A stretch of DNA of 64,000 nt from the NCBI RefSeq assembly GCF_014779765.1, contig NZ_JACXZA010000001.1, forward strand, positions 1,488,001-1,552,000, written 5' to 3'. The translations under genes were made by a program, and so were the position numbers. Shown here one piece after another: positions 1 through 8,221 of the stretch. Under the pieces are notes generated by a model. That model made no database searches and was not told the origin of the DNA. It saw only the letters and a program-made list of their open reading frames with translations. The stretch's first letter is position 1. Every line of letters starts with the position of its first letter. The DNA is from Paenibacillus terricola. Its GTDB lineage: Bacteria > Bacillota > Bacilli > Paenibacillales > Paenibacillaceae.

Positions 1-297
1 TCGCTATTTAAGTCCACTAGGCTCACGATGGCTGATATTGCGAAGCGAATCAAGAAGGATAAATCTACAGTCACGGCGCTTGTTGAGAAGTTGGTTCGGC
101 TCGGCTATGTGACGAAAGAAAGGGATATTGAAGATACTAGAGTTGTTTATGTTGCTTTGACCGACAAGGGGCAGGAGTTGGAACCAATCTTTGAACAGAT
201 ATCCCAAGAAGTGTTAAACCTGTTCTACATGAACATTACGGAAACAGAGAAGGAAAGTCTGCTGCAAATTCTTAAAAAGATTCATGTTAACTTTTAA
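1..297 (+). CDS. MarR family transcriptional regulator, 5' end missing
   Basis: The reading frame is open from base 1 and the gene is cut by the window edge. The visible part holds the recognition helix and wing of a MarR winged helix (MADIAKRIKKDKSTVTALV, then LVRLGYVTKERDIEDTRVV with the usual D-R wing) and the C-terminal dimerisation helix. MarR proteins are dimeric repressors that usually sense small aromatic or oxidising compounds. It lies 52 bp before a hydrolase gene, with a perfect palindrome in between, so it probably controls that gene. The ligand cannot be told from the sequence. Confidence 0.9.
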   Translation, partial: SLFKSTRLTMADIAKRIKKDKSTVTALVEKLVRLGYVTKERDIEDTRVVYVALTDKGQELEPIFEQISQEVLNLFYMNITETEKESLLQILKKIHVNF

Positions 298-313
298 TTT
301 TTTTAACCATATA

Positions 314-327
314 GTTTGATATCAAAC
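314..327. promoter_or_regulatory. 14-bp perfect palindrome, candidate MarR operator
   Basis: GTTTGATATCAAAC is fully self-complementary and lies between the MarR gene and the hydrolase gene, 22 bp before the hydrolase start. TTTGAT/ATCAAA half-sites are typical of MarR-family operators. Binding by the upstream regulator is inferred. Confidence 0.5.
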
Positions 328-349
328 CAAATATCAAGGAGTGAATAAC

Positions 350-1171
350 ATGAGAGATTTCGTAAAAGAATTGCCTATCCACACAGAGAAGTATGTTGGC
401 GACAATGATTTGTTTCTAGAGATCTATGAAGGGGAGAAACTCTTGCAAGCTGCGGAAAAAAGGCCGCCATTGCTCTTGGTTCACGGTGCTTACACAGGCA
501 GTTGGATGTGGAGCAAATACATTCCTCACTTTATCCGTGAAGGATGGAAATGTTATGTCATGAACATGAGAAGTCACTATAAAAGTAGGCTAATGGATAT
601 GACGAACATTACATTCGAGGACTATCTGGAGGATGTTAAAGAGATTATTGAAGAGTGCGGGAGTCCACCGATTATGATCGGATTCAGCATGGGAGGGATC
701 CTAAGCGAGAAGCTGGCAGAAACCGTTGAGATTGCAGGGCTCGTGTTAATCGATTCTGTCATTAGCCGGGAAGTGTATGAAGCTGTTCCTTACCACCAAG
801 CAGGCCAATTGTTCCAAGGACTAGTCGCACCTGCTCCTGCCCGTGAAGAACTTACAACCATTGATGAATCGGAAGAGGACATAGCATTCCAACGAAAGTA
901 TCTGGCGATGGAGTCAGCTAAGGCGTTTAATGCTTTTATCCTCACACCGGAAAGTAAAGGGATATCGATCGACAGCAGTTTGATTACTTGTCCATGTCTT
1001 GATGTCAATGCGGTGAACTGTGAAGATGACGATCGTAGAGGTAGAGTGACAGCCGAGCACCTCCGTGCTGAATACAAAGGGCTCTGGCATACCACTCATA
1101 CTGGTGTTCTAATCGGTCAGAGATATGAGGAAGCAGTAGGTACGATTCTGAAATGGTTAGAAAGCTTCTAA
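350..1171 (+). CDS. alpha/beta hydrolase
   Basis: A cytoplasmic serine hydrolase of the alpha/beta-hydrolase fold, 273 residues. The oxyanion-hole motif LLLVHGAYTGSWMW is near the N-terminus, the nucleophile elbow is GFSMGG, and the C-terminal WHTTHTG probably supplies the catalytic histidine. The start is set at ATG 350 because AAGGAG at 336-341 is correctly spaced for it; an in-frame GTG at 341 lies inside that ribosome site. There is no signal peptide. The upstream MarR gene suggests induction by its substrate or a related small molecule, but the substrate is unknown. Confidence 0.85.
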   Translation: MRDFVKELPIHTEKYVGDNDLFLEIYEGEKLLQAAEKRPPLLLVHGAYTGSWMWSKYIPHFIREGWKCYVMNMRSHYKSRLMDMTNITFEDYLEDVKEIIEECGSPPIMIGFSMGGILSEKLAETVEIAGLVLIDSVISREVYEAVPYHQAGQLFQGLVAPAPAREELTTIDESEEDIAFQRKYLAMESAKAFNAFILTPESKGISIDSSLITCPCLDVNAVNCEDDDRRGRVTAEHLRAEYKGLWHTTHTGVLIGQRYEEAVGTILKWLESF

Positions 1172-1178
1172 TAGATGT

Positions 1179-2183
1179 TTACCCGTTTCCGTATTGAGCG
1201 AGATATTGCGGATAAGCTCGAAGATGGATCGATTTAGCCTTGTTTTGAAATGCTTCCCGGTGCTCCGGTACCCGCTCAGCTTCGATATAATCGGCGAGTA
1301 CATCAATAACCTCATCAAGCAGCTTTGCCCGAAAATATAGCTCTAACCGTTCCAAGGTTGCCGCATCTGATCCTGTGAGATTCTTCTCCCTCCATATTGA
1401 CCATGATTCGTCATGCTTATAAGGCCATAACAATACGGAGTAATCCATTGCTGCATCGCCTTGACCCGAGATGTCGTCCCAGTCGATGATACGGAATCCG
1501 TCGCGTCCATACGCCAGAACATTATTACCGTTTAAGTCATTGTGAACCACATCAATAGCAGGCAGAAGAAATGCAGGAGTCTGCCGAACGATTGCATTCA
1601 ATCTTGCGATCTCATCTCCGAACCATGCAATCATCTCGTCCGAGACAAAATCTCTAAGTAATTCACGAGATTCTCGTATTCCTTCAAGATCCTCCGTGAG
1701 CCGATTAATGTACTCTTCCTCGAATGCGTCCGCATATGTAACCGAATTGACTGTAGGCAGCATGGAGCGGAGTTGATCGTCATGGTGGAGTTTTGCTATG
1801 GTCTCTAGTATTCTGGGCAGCACGGCTTCAGGGTTTTCAGTATTCTCAAGTGGAGTCGCATCCTTAATATATTCAAAAACAAGGCCATACGAATATCCCG
1901 GCACTACTTCGTGATCAATCGCCTGAACTAGCTTAGGCGCTGTATAGTGATCTGTTAAGTAGCTGCTGACGTCCGCCCATTGCTGAAGCCGAGCGGCTTT
2001 ATAGGGTGGAGCCAGCTTGACGTAAAGCTGTTTATCCTCATCCGATAAACGGAGGGATAAGTTACTGAAGCCTCCAGGGTTTAGAATGTAAGATACTCTG
2101 ATCTTTTCACGGTTTAAGCCAAGGGTATCGGCGTTATCCGATGCCCATTGTTCTATCAGTTGTTCTGCTAACTTAATATCCAT
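1179..2183 (-). CDS. aminoglycoside phosphotransferase (APH)-fold kinase
   Basis: A small-molecule kinase of the APH/choline-kinase fold. The catalytic-loop motif VVHNDLNGNNVL matches the HxDxxxxN signature and is followed by the metal-binding stretch RIIDWDD. The frame is open up to 2312, but the best ribosome site (GGAGG about 11 bases upstream) points to the ATG at 2183, giving 334 residues; an ATG at 2192 is possible. It converges with the hydrolase gene, with only 7 bp between stop codons. The substrate is unknown: this fold covers antibiotics, choline, amino sugars and others. Confidence 0.8.
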   Translation of the reverse strand: MDIKLAEQLIEQWASDNADTLGLNREKIRVSYILNPGGFSNLSLRLSDEDKQLYVKLAPPYKAARLQQWADVSSYLTDHYTAPKLVQAIDHEVVPGYSYGLVFEYIKDATPLENTENPEAVLPRILETIAKLHHDDQLRSMLPTVNSVTYADAFEEEYINRLTEDLEGIRESRELLRDFVSDEMIAWFGDEIARLNAIVRQTPAFLLPAIDVVHNDLNGNNVLAYGRDGFRIIDWDDISGQGDAAMDYSVLLWPYKHDESWSIWREKNLTGSDAATLERLELYFRAKLLDEVIDVLADYIEAERVPEHREAFQNKAKSIHLRAYPQYLAQYGNG

Positions 2184-2391
2184 GCTTTTCATAGCCTCCA
2201 TTGCTTGAAATGAATCGTTTATTACATAGGTGGGCTTGTTCAGTTTAAAGAAGAAATTCCATATTTTATTATGTAACATGTTGTGATATTTTGGAAGATA
2301 GGAATGGAGCATCGGATCGCTAAGCTAATAACTCAGTTTGATAGTGTACAAAACTGATGATTTTTGTATTATGCAAATAGGAATCGTTGCC

Positions 2392-2408
2392 ATGACATCT
2401 TGTGTCAT
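2392..2408. promoter_or_regulatory. inverted repeat before the solute-binding protein gene
   Basis: ATGACA and TGTCAT form a perfect 6-bp inverted repeat around TCTTG. It lies just upstream of a TATAAT-like -10 at about 2421 and 48 bp before the gene start. This is an operator-like position, possibly for the HTH protein encoded at 3642. Confidence 0.45.
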
Positions 2409-2455
2409 ACCAGTTATTTTATAATAGACAACGTAGATGAAAGGAGTGTATGAGC

Positions 2456-3616
2456 ATGAGACTGTCGGTAGCGGCGAGTGATGACAAGAATCAGAAGGTG
2501 CTAGAACTGGCGAAGAAGCAGTTTGAGGAGAAGCACCCAGGTGTAGAGATCGAAATTGTGACGCTTCCTAGAGAGATCATCGAGCGTTCAATACGGGAAG
2601 GCAGCGCCCCTGATCTACTCGATTGGGATGGCAGCAATATTGGTGATCTTCTTGATCGGGGGATCATTCTGGACCTAACTTCCTTAATGGACAATAGCGC
2701 GTTCGATGTGTTGGACTTCTATCCATCAGCTCTGAACGCTGCATCAGATAAAGGTCGTATCGGCGCGATTCCAGTTATGGCGGAAGTGCCAGGTGTTTTC
2801 TACAACAAAGCATTGTTTGATGAAGCGGGTGTAGCTTACCCCAAGGACAATTGGACCTGGGATGAATTCGTTAGGAAGGCACAGATGCTGAACAGTTATG
2901 ACGCCGATGGTGAAGTGGTTCGTTACGGTGCCTATTTGGTGCCGAGGCTGCTCCCAGTGGAGCCGCTAGTGTGGAGCCGCGGCGGAGCATTTTTATCGGA
3001 GGATGGGGAGAAGGCTTCTGGGTATCTAGATTCTCCGGAAACAGCGGAAACGATAAGACGGTATCTCGAAATGTATCACCCGCTTGAAGTGACGCCATTC
3101 GAGGATGTGGGCGCTGAGACGTGGGTCGCATGTTTTATCCATCATAAGATGGCTATGTATTACGATGCGAGCTGGGCGATTAAACCAATGGCTCGGGAGC
3201 ACCGCGAACAGTTCGGGGTCGTGATGCCGCCTCGCATGGGGGAGGAACCGCTGCGCAATATCGTGCAGGTTTATGGCTATTGTATTTCAGCGCAATGCCA
3301 GAACGTACCGTTAGCATGGACATTCCTTCAGGAGCTGACTTCACCGCATACAGAAGCGGGGAGAGAATGGGCGAAGCATAATCTTGCTGTTTCACGCACA
3401 GTCGCAGGAGTAAGCGGGCAGCAAGCGGATTCGTTATATCAACCATTTCTAGCATCATTAGAAAACGCACGGTTGGGCGCTTTCGACGTGTCCAGTCTTC
3501 GATTATGGGACTACTGGAACAATGATATCTTCCAAGAATGGGTTCTACGCGAAAGTCGCATCAACGTGGAAGAGCGGCTTCGCATAATCGCAAGAGAGTA
3601 CGACGATCACCAATAG
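2456..3616 (+). CDS. family 1 solute-binding protein without signal peptide
   Basis: 386 residues with the fold of an ABC-importer sugar-binding protein (LELAKKQFEEKHPGVEIEI near the N-terminus, then GIPVMAEVPG-like and VFYNKALFDEAGV segments). The protein starts directly at the mature domain (MRLSVAASDD) with no signal peptide and no lipobox, and an in-frame TGA at 2438 rules out a longer start. ATG 2456 is chosen over ATG 2450 because of its spacing from AAGGAG. No permease or ATPase genes are nearby. A helix-turn-helix gene follows after 25 bp. A cytoplasmic sugar sensor working with that protein is an inference. Confidence 0.8.
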   Translation: MRLSVAASDDKNQKVLELAKKQFEEKHPGVEIEIVTLPREIIERSIREGSAPDLLDWDGSNIGDLLDRGIILDLTSLMDNSAFDVLDFYPSALNAASDKGRIGAIPVMAEVPGVFYNKALFDEAGVAYPKDNWTWDEFVRKAQMLNSYDADGEVVRYGAYLVPRLLPVEPLVWSRGGAFLSEDGEKASGYLDSPETAETIRRYLEMYHPLEVTPFEDVGAETWVACFIHHKMAMYYDASWAIKPMAREHREQFGVVMPPRMGEEPLRNIVQVYGYCISAQCQNVPLAWTFLQELTSPHTEAGREWAKHNLAVSRTVAGVSGQQADSLYQPFLASLENARLGAFDVSSLRLWDYWNNDIFQEWVLRESRINVEERLRIIAREYDDHQ

Positions 3617-3641
3617 ACGCAGGGAATGTGTGGTGAACAGC

Positions 3642-4055
3642 ATGGGAAACATGCATCGGATTCTTTGGTTTGACGAACAAGTAAGGTTTGGCAAATATCC
3701 GAACAGCAACCATTTGGCAGCACGTTTCGAAATATCGGTACGGCAGGCTTGTAGAGATATTGAGTATTTGACGGACTCGCTGCTCGCGCCATTGGTCTAC
3801 AATCCGAAGCGGCGGGGCTACCAATACGAGGATCGCACCTATTCGCTGCCTGCGCTCATGCTCACTTCTTCCGATATCGAAATGATTCAAGGTATTATAC
3901 GTCACCTAGAACAAACGGCAGCGTTGTTCGGAGCGAGCTCCTTCTCTGAGAAAGCAGTTGGTCTGCTGCATAGAATCATATCGAATTCTTCTTACGATGC
4001 GAACGAGATAAATCATACAAGTGATACATTAGCCGACAATGCAAAGACCCCTTGA
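3642..4055 (+). CDS. short HTH protein, N-terminal part of a YafY/WYL-type regulator
   Basis: 137 residues. The N-terminus (MHRILWFDEQ, then FGKYPNSNHLAARFEISVRQ) is the helix-turn-helix of YafY-like WYL-domain regulators, and YNPKRRGYQYED is the wing. Full-length relatives have about 300 residues with a WYL ligand domain, which is missing here. The stop codon lies inside the terminator hairpin at 4042-4067. It follows the signal-less solute-binding protein and is probably co-transcribed with it. It may be a truncated remnant, or a minimal DNA-binding subunit that relies on the neighbouring protein for sensing. Confidence 0.7.
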   Translation: MGNMHRILWFDEQVRFGKYPNSNHLAARFEISVRQACRDIEYLTDSLLAPLVYNPKRRGYQYEDRTYSLPALMLTSSDIEMIQGIIRHLEQTAALFGASSFSEKAVGLLHRIISNSSYDANEINHTSDTLADNAKTP

Positions 4056-4067
4056 AAGGGGTCTTTG
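4042..4067 (+). terminator. rho-independent terminator
   Basis: CAAAGACCCC and GGGGTCTTTG form perfect 10-bp arms around TTGAAA. The stop codon of the preceding HTH gene lies in the loop region. Confidence 0.7.
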
Positions 4068-4117
4068 TGAAGTAAATAACTCAGTATTTTTGATTTCTAT
4101 TGTTGAAGAACTAACTT

Positions 4118-4136
4118 CGAACATTTGTTCTATAAT
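4118..4136 (+). promoter_or_regulatory. LexA (DinR)-like box overlapping a -10 element
   Basis: CGAACATTTGTTCT at 4118-4131 matches the Bacillus SOS operator pattern CGAAC-N4-GTT at all core positions. It runs directly into TATAAT at 4131-4136, the best -10 for the small toxin gene at 4217. A convincing -35 is not visible. SOS control is inferred from the match and its position. Confidence 0.6.
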
Positions 4137-4186
4137 TTATTGGTAGATGATGGTACAATAGGGAAGACAATTGAATCTTGGGTGGT

Positions 4187-4219
4187 CATGGTTTCCCTTC
4201 GAAAGGAGGTGATACCATG
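4187..4219 (+). promoter_or_regulatory. hairpin that can hide the toxin ribosome-binding site
   Basis: CATGGT (4187-4192) pairs with ACCATG (4214-4219), which contains the start codon. Inside, CCTT (4196-4199) pairs with AAGG (4203-4206). The strong site AAAGGAGG (4202-4209) lies inside this stem. Sequestration of the ribosome site is known for type I toxin mRNAs. Confidence 0.45.
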
Positions 4220-4312
4220 GAAGTAAAGGATGCGTTAACGGTCATGTTTCTATTTGGATCGTTTATCCTTGCACTTTTAACATACATTAATTCCAACAAC
4301 AAGAGAAAGTAA
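4217..4312 (+). CDS. Hol-Tox-like small membrane peptide, putative type I toxin
   Basis: A 31-residue peptide: a short polar N-terminus (MEVKDALTVMF), one hydrophobic helix (LFGSFILALLTYI) and a basic tail (NSNNKRK). This matches the 'putative holin-like toxin' family related to TxpA and BsrG of Bacillus, which disturb the membrane when antisense control fails. It has a very strong ribosome site (AAAGGAGG). Its 5' leader of about 75 bases folds over that site, a LexA-like box overlaps its promoter, and a terminator follows immediately. The family call is by pattern; toxicity is inferred. Confidence 0.7.
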   Translation: MEVKDALTVMFLFGSFILALLTYINSNNKRK

Positions 4313-4348
4313 AAACCCACCCGAAGGTTAGCGCCGATGGTGGGTTTT
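4312..4348. terminator. bidirectional terminator after the small toxin gene
   Basis: AAAACCCACC and GGTGGGTTTT are perfect 10-bp arms around a 17-base loop, with T runs in both directions. It could end both the toxin mRNA and a converging antisense RNA. Confidence 0.7.
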
Positions 4349-4427
4349 GTCATCCTATTCAGCTCAGTAGGGAGAACCCATCCAAGCCAATTGTCAAGCC
4401 GGGTGTTAGCAGCACTCGGCTTCTTTA
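4318..4427 (-). ncRNA. possible antisense antitoxin RNA
   Basis: On the minus strand TTCACT (4457-4462) and TATCAT (4434-4439) are separated by 17 bases and resemble a vegetative promoter. Transcription would start near 4427, form a 5' hairpin (AAGCCGAGTG paired with CACCCGGCTT, 4396-4422) and stop at the bidirectional terminator at 4312-4348. This layout is usual for type I antitoxin RNAs. It is a prediction; the hairpin at 4396-4422 could instead be a second plus-strand terminator. Confidence 0.3.
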
Positions 4428-4579
4428 CTAAATATGATAACACAATTGGAAAAAGAAGTGAACCGGCAAAAGTGAATGGAGACAATCGAAAACAACATTA
4501 AGGTGATCCGTGCTTATATATTGTTTTTTTCGTGAGCGTTTCTTAGATAACATTACATCTGATTGAGAGGGGGATGTTG

Positions 4580-5446
4580 ATGAAAGAAACTAGGGTTTAT
4601 AAGCAGACAGGGACTTGTTCGATTCAAGCAGATATCTATTATCAAGGACCCAGAACCCCTGTAATTATATACATTCATAGCGGTGCATTAATCTTTGGGA
4701 CAAGGGAATGGCTGCCAGTCGAACAGATTGAGTATTTCACTAGTTGTGGATTTAGCTTGGTGAATATCGATTACCGCCTTGCGCCGGAAACTAAATTTGA
4801 ATGGATTATTGAAGATATAAGGGATGCCATTCATTGGGTACGTACAGATGCGACTCAATGGTACGATTTTGACATTAAAAGAATTGCAGTAATAGGTGGT
4901 TCTGCCGGCGGATATCTTAGTCTATTAACTGGAACCATGGATTATAAGCCCAATGTTATTGTTTCTTTCTACGGGTATGGGGATATTCTAGGTGACTGGT
5001 ATGCGCAACCAAGTGAGTTCTATTGTGCGAAACCACTAGTTGATAGGGCAAACGCTATAAATCGAATTGGAAATGTCGAAATTACAAGTGGTACATGGGA
5101 TAGATTTGACTACTATGTTTATTGTCGGCAGCAAGGTAAGTGGGTTCAAGAGGTGACAAAGATGGATCCGATATTGGATGAAGAGAAATTGAAACAATAC
5201 AATCCAATCGACAATATTACAGAAGAATATCCGCCTACTTTATTCCTTCATGGCAATCAGGACACTGATGTGCCATACAAGCAATCTACCATCATGTATG
5301 AGAAGCTCAAAAGTATGGGGATCCAAACTGAACTAATTACAATTGAAGGAGCAGATCATGTATTTGATCACCATTTTACAGAACCACAAGTTCAATTAGC
5401 TTTCAAACAATTAGTTAACTTTCTTAAGGTGCATTTATATACATAA
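4580..5446 (+). CDS. alpha/beta hydrolase, esterase/lipase (HSL-like)
   Basis: 288 residues. The oxyanion motif is HSGA in place of the usual HGGG, followed by IDYRLAPE, the nucleophile motif GGSAGG, an acid in HGNQDTDVP and the histidine in EGADHVFDH. This order is that of the hormone-sensitive-lipase-like esterases, which act on short-chain or aromatic esters. The start is ATG 4580, about 7 bases after GAGAGGGGG; an ATG at 4574 is too close. There is no signal peptide. The GNAT gene 21 bp downstream is probably in the same unit. Confidence 0.85.
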   Translation: MKETRVYKQTGTCSIQADIYYQGPRTPVIIYIHSGALIFGTREWLPVEQIEYFTSCGFSLVNIDYRLAPETKFEWIIEDIRDAIHWVRTDATQWYDFDIKRIAVIGGSAGGYLSLLTGTMDYKPNVIVSFYGYGDILGDWYAQPSEFYCAKPLVDRANAINRIGNVEITSGTWDRFDYYVYCRQQGKWVQEVTKMDPILDEEKLKQYNPIDNITEEYPPTLFLHGNQDTDVPYKQSTIMYEKLKSMGIQTELITIEGADHVFDHHFTEPQVQLAFKQLVNFLKVHLYT

Positions 5447-5467
5447 GTCAAAAGGTGGATACATGAA

Positions 5468-5968
5468 ATGAATTATCCAATTATCGAAACAGAACGACTA
5501 TACATGAGAGAACTAACCCTAGAGGATATAGAAGCTGTATATAAACATTTCTCAATTCCGGAAGTAGTTAGATTTATGGATATTGAAGTGTGTAAAGATC
5601 TACAAGAAGCTGAAGAGATCATTGCATTTCATATCAATGATACCGGTTGCAGATATGGATTGTTCGATAAAGAAACCAACAAGTTCATTGGAACTTGCGG
5701 GTTTCATTGTTGGTCAACGGATCAAGATGAAACGAAAGCCGAGATAGGATTTGATTTGGCTCCTCCATATTGGGGGCGGGGAATTATGCAGGAGGCTTTA
5801 CACGAAATGATTCGTCTCGGGTTTGATTTAATGAAATTAGATTATATCGAGGCAACAACTGAAATTGAGAATGTACAATCACAGAAGCTGCTGAAGAAGC
5901 TGGCTTTTAATCAAGATAAGGATTTGAAGGATGGTTTATTCTATTTTACATTGAGAGGAAGCACATAA
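5468..5968 (+). CDS. GNAT acetyltransferase, RimJ/RimL-like
   Basis: 166 residues starting with the typical IETERLYMRELTLEDIEAVY. The acetyl-CoA pocket segment is EIGFDLAPPYWGRGIMQEA. Members acetylate protein N-termini, spermidine or antibiotics; the acceptor here is unknown. A ribosome site AAGGTGG precedes the start. Ten bases separate it from the downstream P-loop kinase, so the three genes 4580-7082 may form one transcript. Confidence 0.85.
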   Translation: MNYPIIETERLYMRELTLEDIEAVYKHFSIPEVVRFMDIEVCKDLQEAEEIIAFHINDTGCRYGLFDKETNKFIGTCGFHCWSTDQDETKAEIGFDLAPPYWGRGIMQEALHEMIRLGFDLMKLDYIEATTEIENVQSQKLLKKLAFNQDKDLKDGLFYFTLRGST

Positions 5969-5978
5969 GAGGAACTTT

Positions 5979-7082
5979 ATGAGACAAACGAAACTAATCC
6001 TAATGGAAGGACTGCCTTCTACAGGAAAGTCAACAAACGCGGGATTTATTATCGATAAACTAGAGAGAAACGGTCATCGAGCGAGATGGGTTCACGAAGT
6101 AGCCAGACCACATCCTACACTCTTTTTCTTCGAGGCGGCACTAGATGAAACGGAGTACAATACATATATTTCACGCTATCCTCATATGGCATCCATACTG
6201 GGACAACGGGTAATGAAATATGGCAGTTTGTATGGAATTGATTTATTAGAATTGGAGTGGAATCAACTTGAAGTTGTTGGGAAGGATGCCCTCCATAACT
6301 TAAAGCAATACGATGTTTGGAATTATTCCATTGATCGATACGCACAGATTGCAGTTGAAAAGTGGGTGTCTTTCGTTAGTAAGCTGATAGGTTCGGATGA
6401 AGTTGTTATTCTGGACAGCAGCATCTTTCAATTTCAGATCTATAGCTTTCTGTTAGCTGGGAAATCATATGAAGAACTTCGCAATTTTATCCAGAAACTG
6501 TACGATATCATTACTCCTCTTCATCCAACTCTTGTTTATTATTATCGAGAAAATACGAATGACTCAATCGACTTTCTAGTTCGAGAGCGCGGTATACGTT
6601 TTCTGGAGCGTATCTGGGAGAGAGATCGAAATCGTCCGTATTACAAAGACCGGCCCGCTGGCAGTGAAGGCTATAAGATGCTCCTGAGCGATTACGGAGA
6701 ATATGCCAAAAAGCTATTTGATAATTCACCTTGTCCAAAACTCGCTGTTGAAATCACGGAGGGGAATTGGTCGGAATACGAATCTTCGTTACTCGAGTTT
6801 TTGGACATATCTTATGTTCAATCCGAACAACATCATGTCATGTATCCAGAAGGGCAATACTATAATGATGTTCTCGATCAGACGATTGAAATCGCGGGGG
6901 ATTGCTTTATTACACCAGGAGGTGGGAGAAAGCGGATCATGCCTAAATCGGCAACGAAGTTCGGCTTGAATGATCTTCCAGTAACCATCGAAGTGGATGG
7001 TGGCAGTCTCATACTTACAGGGGAACAACTCACTGATCGGTGGACGACAAGAGGGACGGTTTTTGGAAAAATATGGGATTAA
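5979..7082 (+). CDS. P-loop nucleoside-triphosphatase, kinase-like
   Basis: 367 residues. The Walker A motif GLPSTGKST is at residues 10-18, and a hydrophobic strand with acidic end (EVVILDSSIFQFQI) fits Walker B. The layout resembles thymidylate-kinase-like or small-molecule kinases. The C-terminal 90 residues form a separate beta-rich part (YNDVLDQTIEIAGDCFI onwards). Such proteins phosphorylate nucleotides, antibiotics or sugars; the substrate is not evident. The start ATG follows GAGGAAC. Confidence 0.7.
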   Translation: MRQTKLILMEGLPSTGKSTNAGFIIDKLERNGHRARWVHEVARPHPTLFFFEAALDETEYNTYISRYPHMASILGQRVMKYGSLYGIDLLELEWNQLEVVGKDALHNLKQYDVWNYSIDRYAQIAVEKWVSFVSKLIGSDEVVILDSSIFQFQIYSFLLAGKSYEELRNFIQKLYDIITPLHPTLVYYYRENTNDSIDFLVRERGIRFLERIWERDRNRPYYKDRPAGSEGYKMLLSDYGEYAKKLFDNSPCPKLAVEITEGNWSEYESSLLEFLDISYVQSEQHHVMYPEGQYYNDVLDQTIEIAGDCFITPGGGRKRIMPKSATKFGLNDLPVTIEVDGGSLILTGEQLTDRWTTRGTVFGKIWD

Positions 7083-7156
7083 GCTTTTTTTTAACCCAAC
7101 TTGCACGGAAATTCGTATCTGTTCACGTCTATATTGTTGGAAGGAAATGATAAGCC

Positions 7157-8113
7157 GTGATGATCGATAAGAAGCTTGTTCGAGCAGCGAAAGAAGGGGA
7201 TGTAGAAGCTTTTACCGTATTGGTCTCAACGTATTCAAACGTAGTGCACGCCGCTTCCTACCAAGTGGTGTTGGATTATTATTTAGCTCAAGATATCGCA
7301 CAAGAAACATTCGTTCGAGCATGGTACAATCTCTCCCAATTAGAGAACGAAGAAACGCTCGGTAACTGGCTCTATACGATTGCGAGAAGACTATCTCTTG
7401 ATTGGCTGCGCAAGTACCGTACGAAGCAAGTCGACTCCTATTCTGACTTGGTCGACATGAGGTCAGAGCATACGGTTGAAGATGCTGTCCTTCGTAATGA
7501 GAAAGTGGAGAAGGTGCATCAGGCTTTTAACCAGCTTGATGAGAATCATCGTAATGTCGTTTATATGTACTTTATTAGTGGTTTTAACACGAGAGAAATA
7601 AGTGAAGTCTTAGATATATCGAGCAACACAGTTGAAAGTCGGCTAAGAAGAGCCAAATTAAAAATGAAGAAGGGGTTGTTCGAGATGGCAGCAGAGGTTC
7701 TGACAACGCACAAAGTGGATAATCAATTTAGCCAGCGCGTAAAAGCGAGAATTAAAGCAATGATCACCATCGACATGCATGTGTCCGATTTGAAGAAGTC
7801 CCTTCATTTCTATGTCGAAATGCTAGGCTTTGAATTGGTGCGCCCTCCATTTCACCCGGATCAAGACATCGAAGACAACGCCATTATTCGTATAGAAGGC
7901 GGTCCCAATATTATACTTGTTAAGAAACGAGATTCTCACAACATCGGCAGATCGTCCATTGTGTTTACTTACCACACCGATGATATTGAAGCGGTTTACG
8001 CTCTTCTTAGGGAAAATGGTGTCCGAACTAATGACCGTTATGACGACGGGTGCGGACAATGGTTTGAATGCTTCGATCCTGACGGAAATTTGGTCAATGT
8101 CCACTCTGATTAA
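7157..8113 (+). CDS. ECF sigma factor fused to a VOC (glyoxalase-fold) domain
   Basis: 318 residues in two parts. Residues about 8-85 are sigma region 2 (DYYLAQDIAQETFVRAWYN) and about 115-172 are region 4 (GFNTREISEVLDISSNTVES), the core of an extracytoplasmic-function sigma factor of SigW type. After a linker, residues about 203-318 form a VOC domain (ITIDMHVSDLKKSLHFYVEM to CFDPDGNLVNVHSD). The last metal-ligand position of VOC enzymes, usually Glu in GNxIEL, is Asn here, which favours a sensory role. No anti-sigma gene is adjacent. The reading frame is continuous, so this is a true fusion. Start GTG 7157 or ATG 7160. Confidence 0.85.
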   Translation: MMIDKKLVRAAKEGDVEAFTVLVSTYSNVVHAASYQVVLDYYLAQDIAQETFVRAWYNLSQLENEETLGNWLYTIARRLSLDWLRKYRTKQVDSYSDLVDMRSEHTVEDAVLRNEKVEKVHQAFNQLDENHRNVVYMYFISGFNTREISEVLDISSNTVESRLRRAKLKMKKGLFEMAAEVLTTHKVDNQFSQRVKARIKAMITIDMHVSDLKKSLHFYVEMLGFELVRPPFHPDQDIEDNAIIRIEGGPNIILVKKRDSHNIGRSSIVFTYHTDDIEAVYALLRENGVRTNDRYDDGCGQWFECFDPDGNLVNVHSD

Positions 8114-8176
8114 GTTCTTTGAAGGAAGGTTATTTCGCGAGTGGGTTTGCAGGAGAATGTGGGACACAAAAAGCCG

Positions 8177-8202
8177 AAAGCCGCTCAGAATTGAGCGGCT
8201 TT
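8177..8202 (+). terminator. rho-independent terminator
   Basis: AAAGCCGCTC and GAGCGGCTTT form perfect 10-bp arms with a 6-base loop. It lies between the sigma/VOC gene and the converging SpoIIP-type gene and can serve both strands. Confidence 0.8.
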
Positions 8203-8221
8203 CTTCATGCCTACGATAAGA

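Noticed and set aside
341-349. GTG 341 as start of the hydrolase gene
   Set aside because: It lies inside the AAGGAG ribosome site, which is spaced for the ATG at 350.
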